Source of the DNA: an uncultured Lachnospiraceae bacterium
GTDB taxonomy: Bacteria; Bacillota; Clostridia; Lachnospirales; Lachnospiraceae
Reading direction: 5' to 3'
DNA length: 6,329 bases
NCBI GenBank assembly: GCA_902783735.1
Contig: CACZSE010000327.1
Location: forward strand, 1 to 6,329
Shown here: positions 6,287 through 6,329 of the stretch, one piece after another
Layout of the letters: the number at the start of each line of letters is the position of its first letter
Numbering within the stretch: the stretch's first letter is position 1
Position numbers and translations under genes: made by a program
The notes under the pieces: model-generated
What the model was told of the DNA's origin: nothing
The model's database searches: none
Seen by the model: only the letters and a program-made list of their open reading frames with translations

Positions 6287-6319
6287 GCGCACGACGTCCG
6301 GTGGACGTCGGTATTGCGC
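6287..6319. repeat. GC-rich palindrome near the right edge
   Basis: cgacgtcc (6292-6299) and ggacgtcg (6303-6310) form a perfect 8-bp stem with a ggt loop. gcgca (6287-6291) and tgcgc (6315-6319) extend it by 5 bp across a 4-nt gtat bulge. The window ends at ccgaagc (6323-6329), complementary to gcttcgg at 6230-6236, so a larger structure may continue past the edge. No coding region is visible in 6183-6329. It could be a terminator stem, a binding site or part of an intergenic repeat. Confidence 0.45.
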
Positions 6320-6329
6320 GGACCGAAGC

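Noticed and set aside
1..6329. CRISPR array, tRNA, rRNA, IS element, or toxin-antitoxin or defence system
   Set aside because: No regularly spaced repeats, no cloverleaf, no transposase or nuclease motif and no small paired ORFs were found.

Overview
The window reads as a chromosomal segment of a Gram-positive, anaerobic plant-fibre degrader, most likely a Lachnospiraceae member of the Butyrivibrio/Pseudobutyrivibrio/Roseburia type. This is an inference from protein style: a GH43 enzyme paired with a distinctive carboxylesterase, a large hybrid histidine kinase, and a Ser-rich orphan protein with a SIKSGGYGKLMKAYY motif. It is also supported by strong Shine-Dalgarno sites, A/T-rich spacers and U-tailed intrinsic terminators. 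No marker gene is present, so the genus is not fixed. All genes are on the + strand.

Layout: (1) 1-243 has no convincing gene. It holds a roughly 140-nt imperfect inverted repeat (24-166) that abuts a candidate extended -10 promoter. (2) 271-708 encodes a 145-aa low-complexity orphan protein, closed by a very strong terminator (731-773). (3) A candidate promoter at 794-805 shares 11 identical bases with the one before the orphan gene, and is followed by a GTCA/TGAC dyad. It precedes a two-gene operon, GH43 glycosidase (877-2277) and type-B carboxylesterase (2302-3726), separated by only 24 nt. (4) Two consecutive terminator-like hairpins (3733-3797) insulate the operon from (5) a 772-aa membrane-anchored hybrid histidine kinase with receiver and Hpt domains (3864-6182). 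(6) The last 147 nt are gene-free and contain two palindromic structures.

How the genes may work together: neither the glycosidase nor the esterase has a signal peptide. The simplest reading is intracellular trimming and de-esterification of imported plant oligosaccharides, probably decorated arabinoxylan fragments. Substrate specificity cannot be read from the sequence. The kinase has its own promoter region and no partner response regulator in view, so a role in controlling the operon is possible but unsupported. The orphan protein forms its own transcription unit.

I see no mobile element, CRISPR array, tRNA or rRNA, and no clear new multi-gene system. The most unusual items are the long inverted repeat at the left edge, the 11-nt promoter element shared by two units, the esterase with an altered oxyanion motif and a short acid-to-histidine interval, and a well-positioned ribosome binding site that points to a short ORF overlapping the kinase start.
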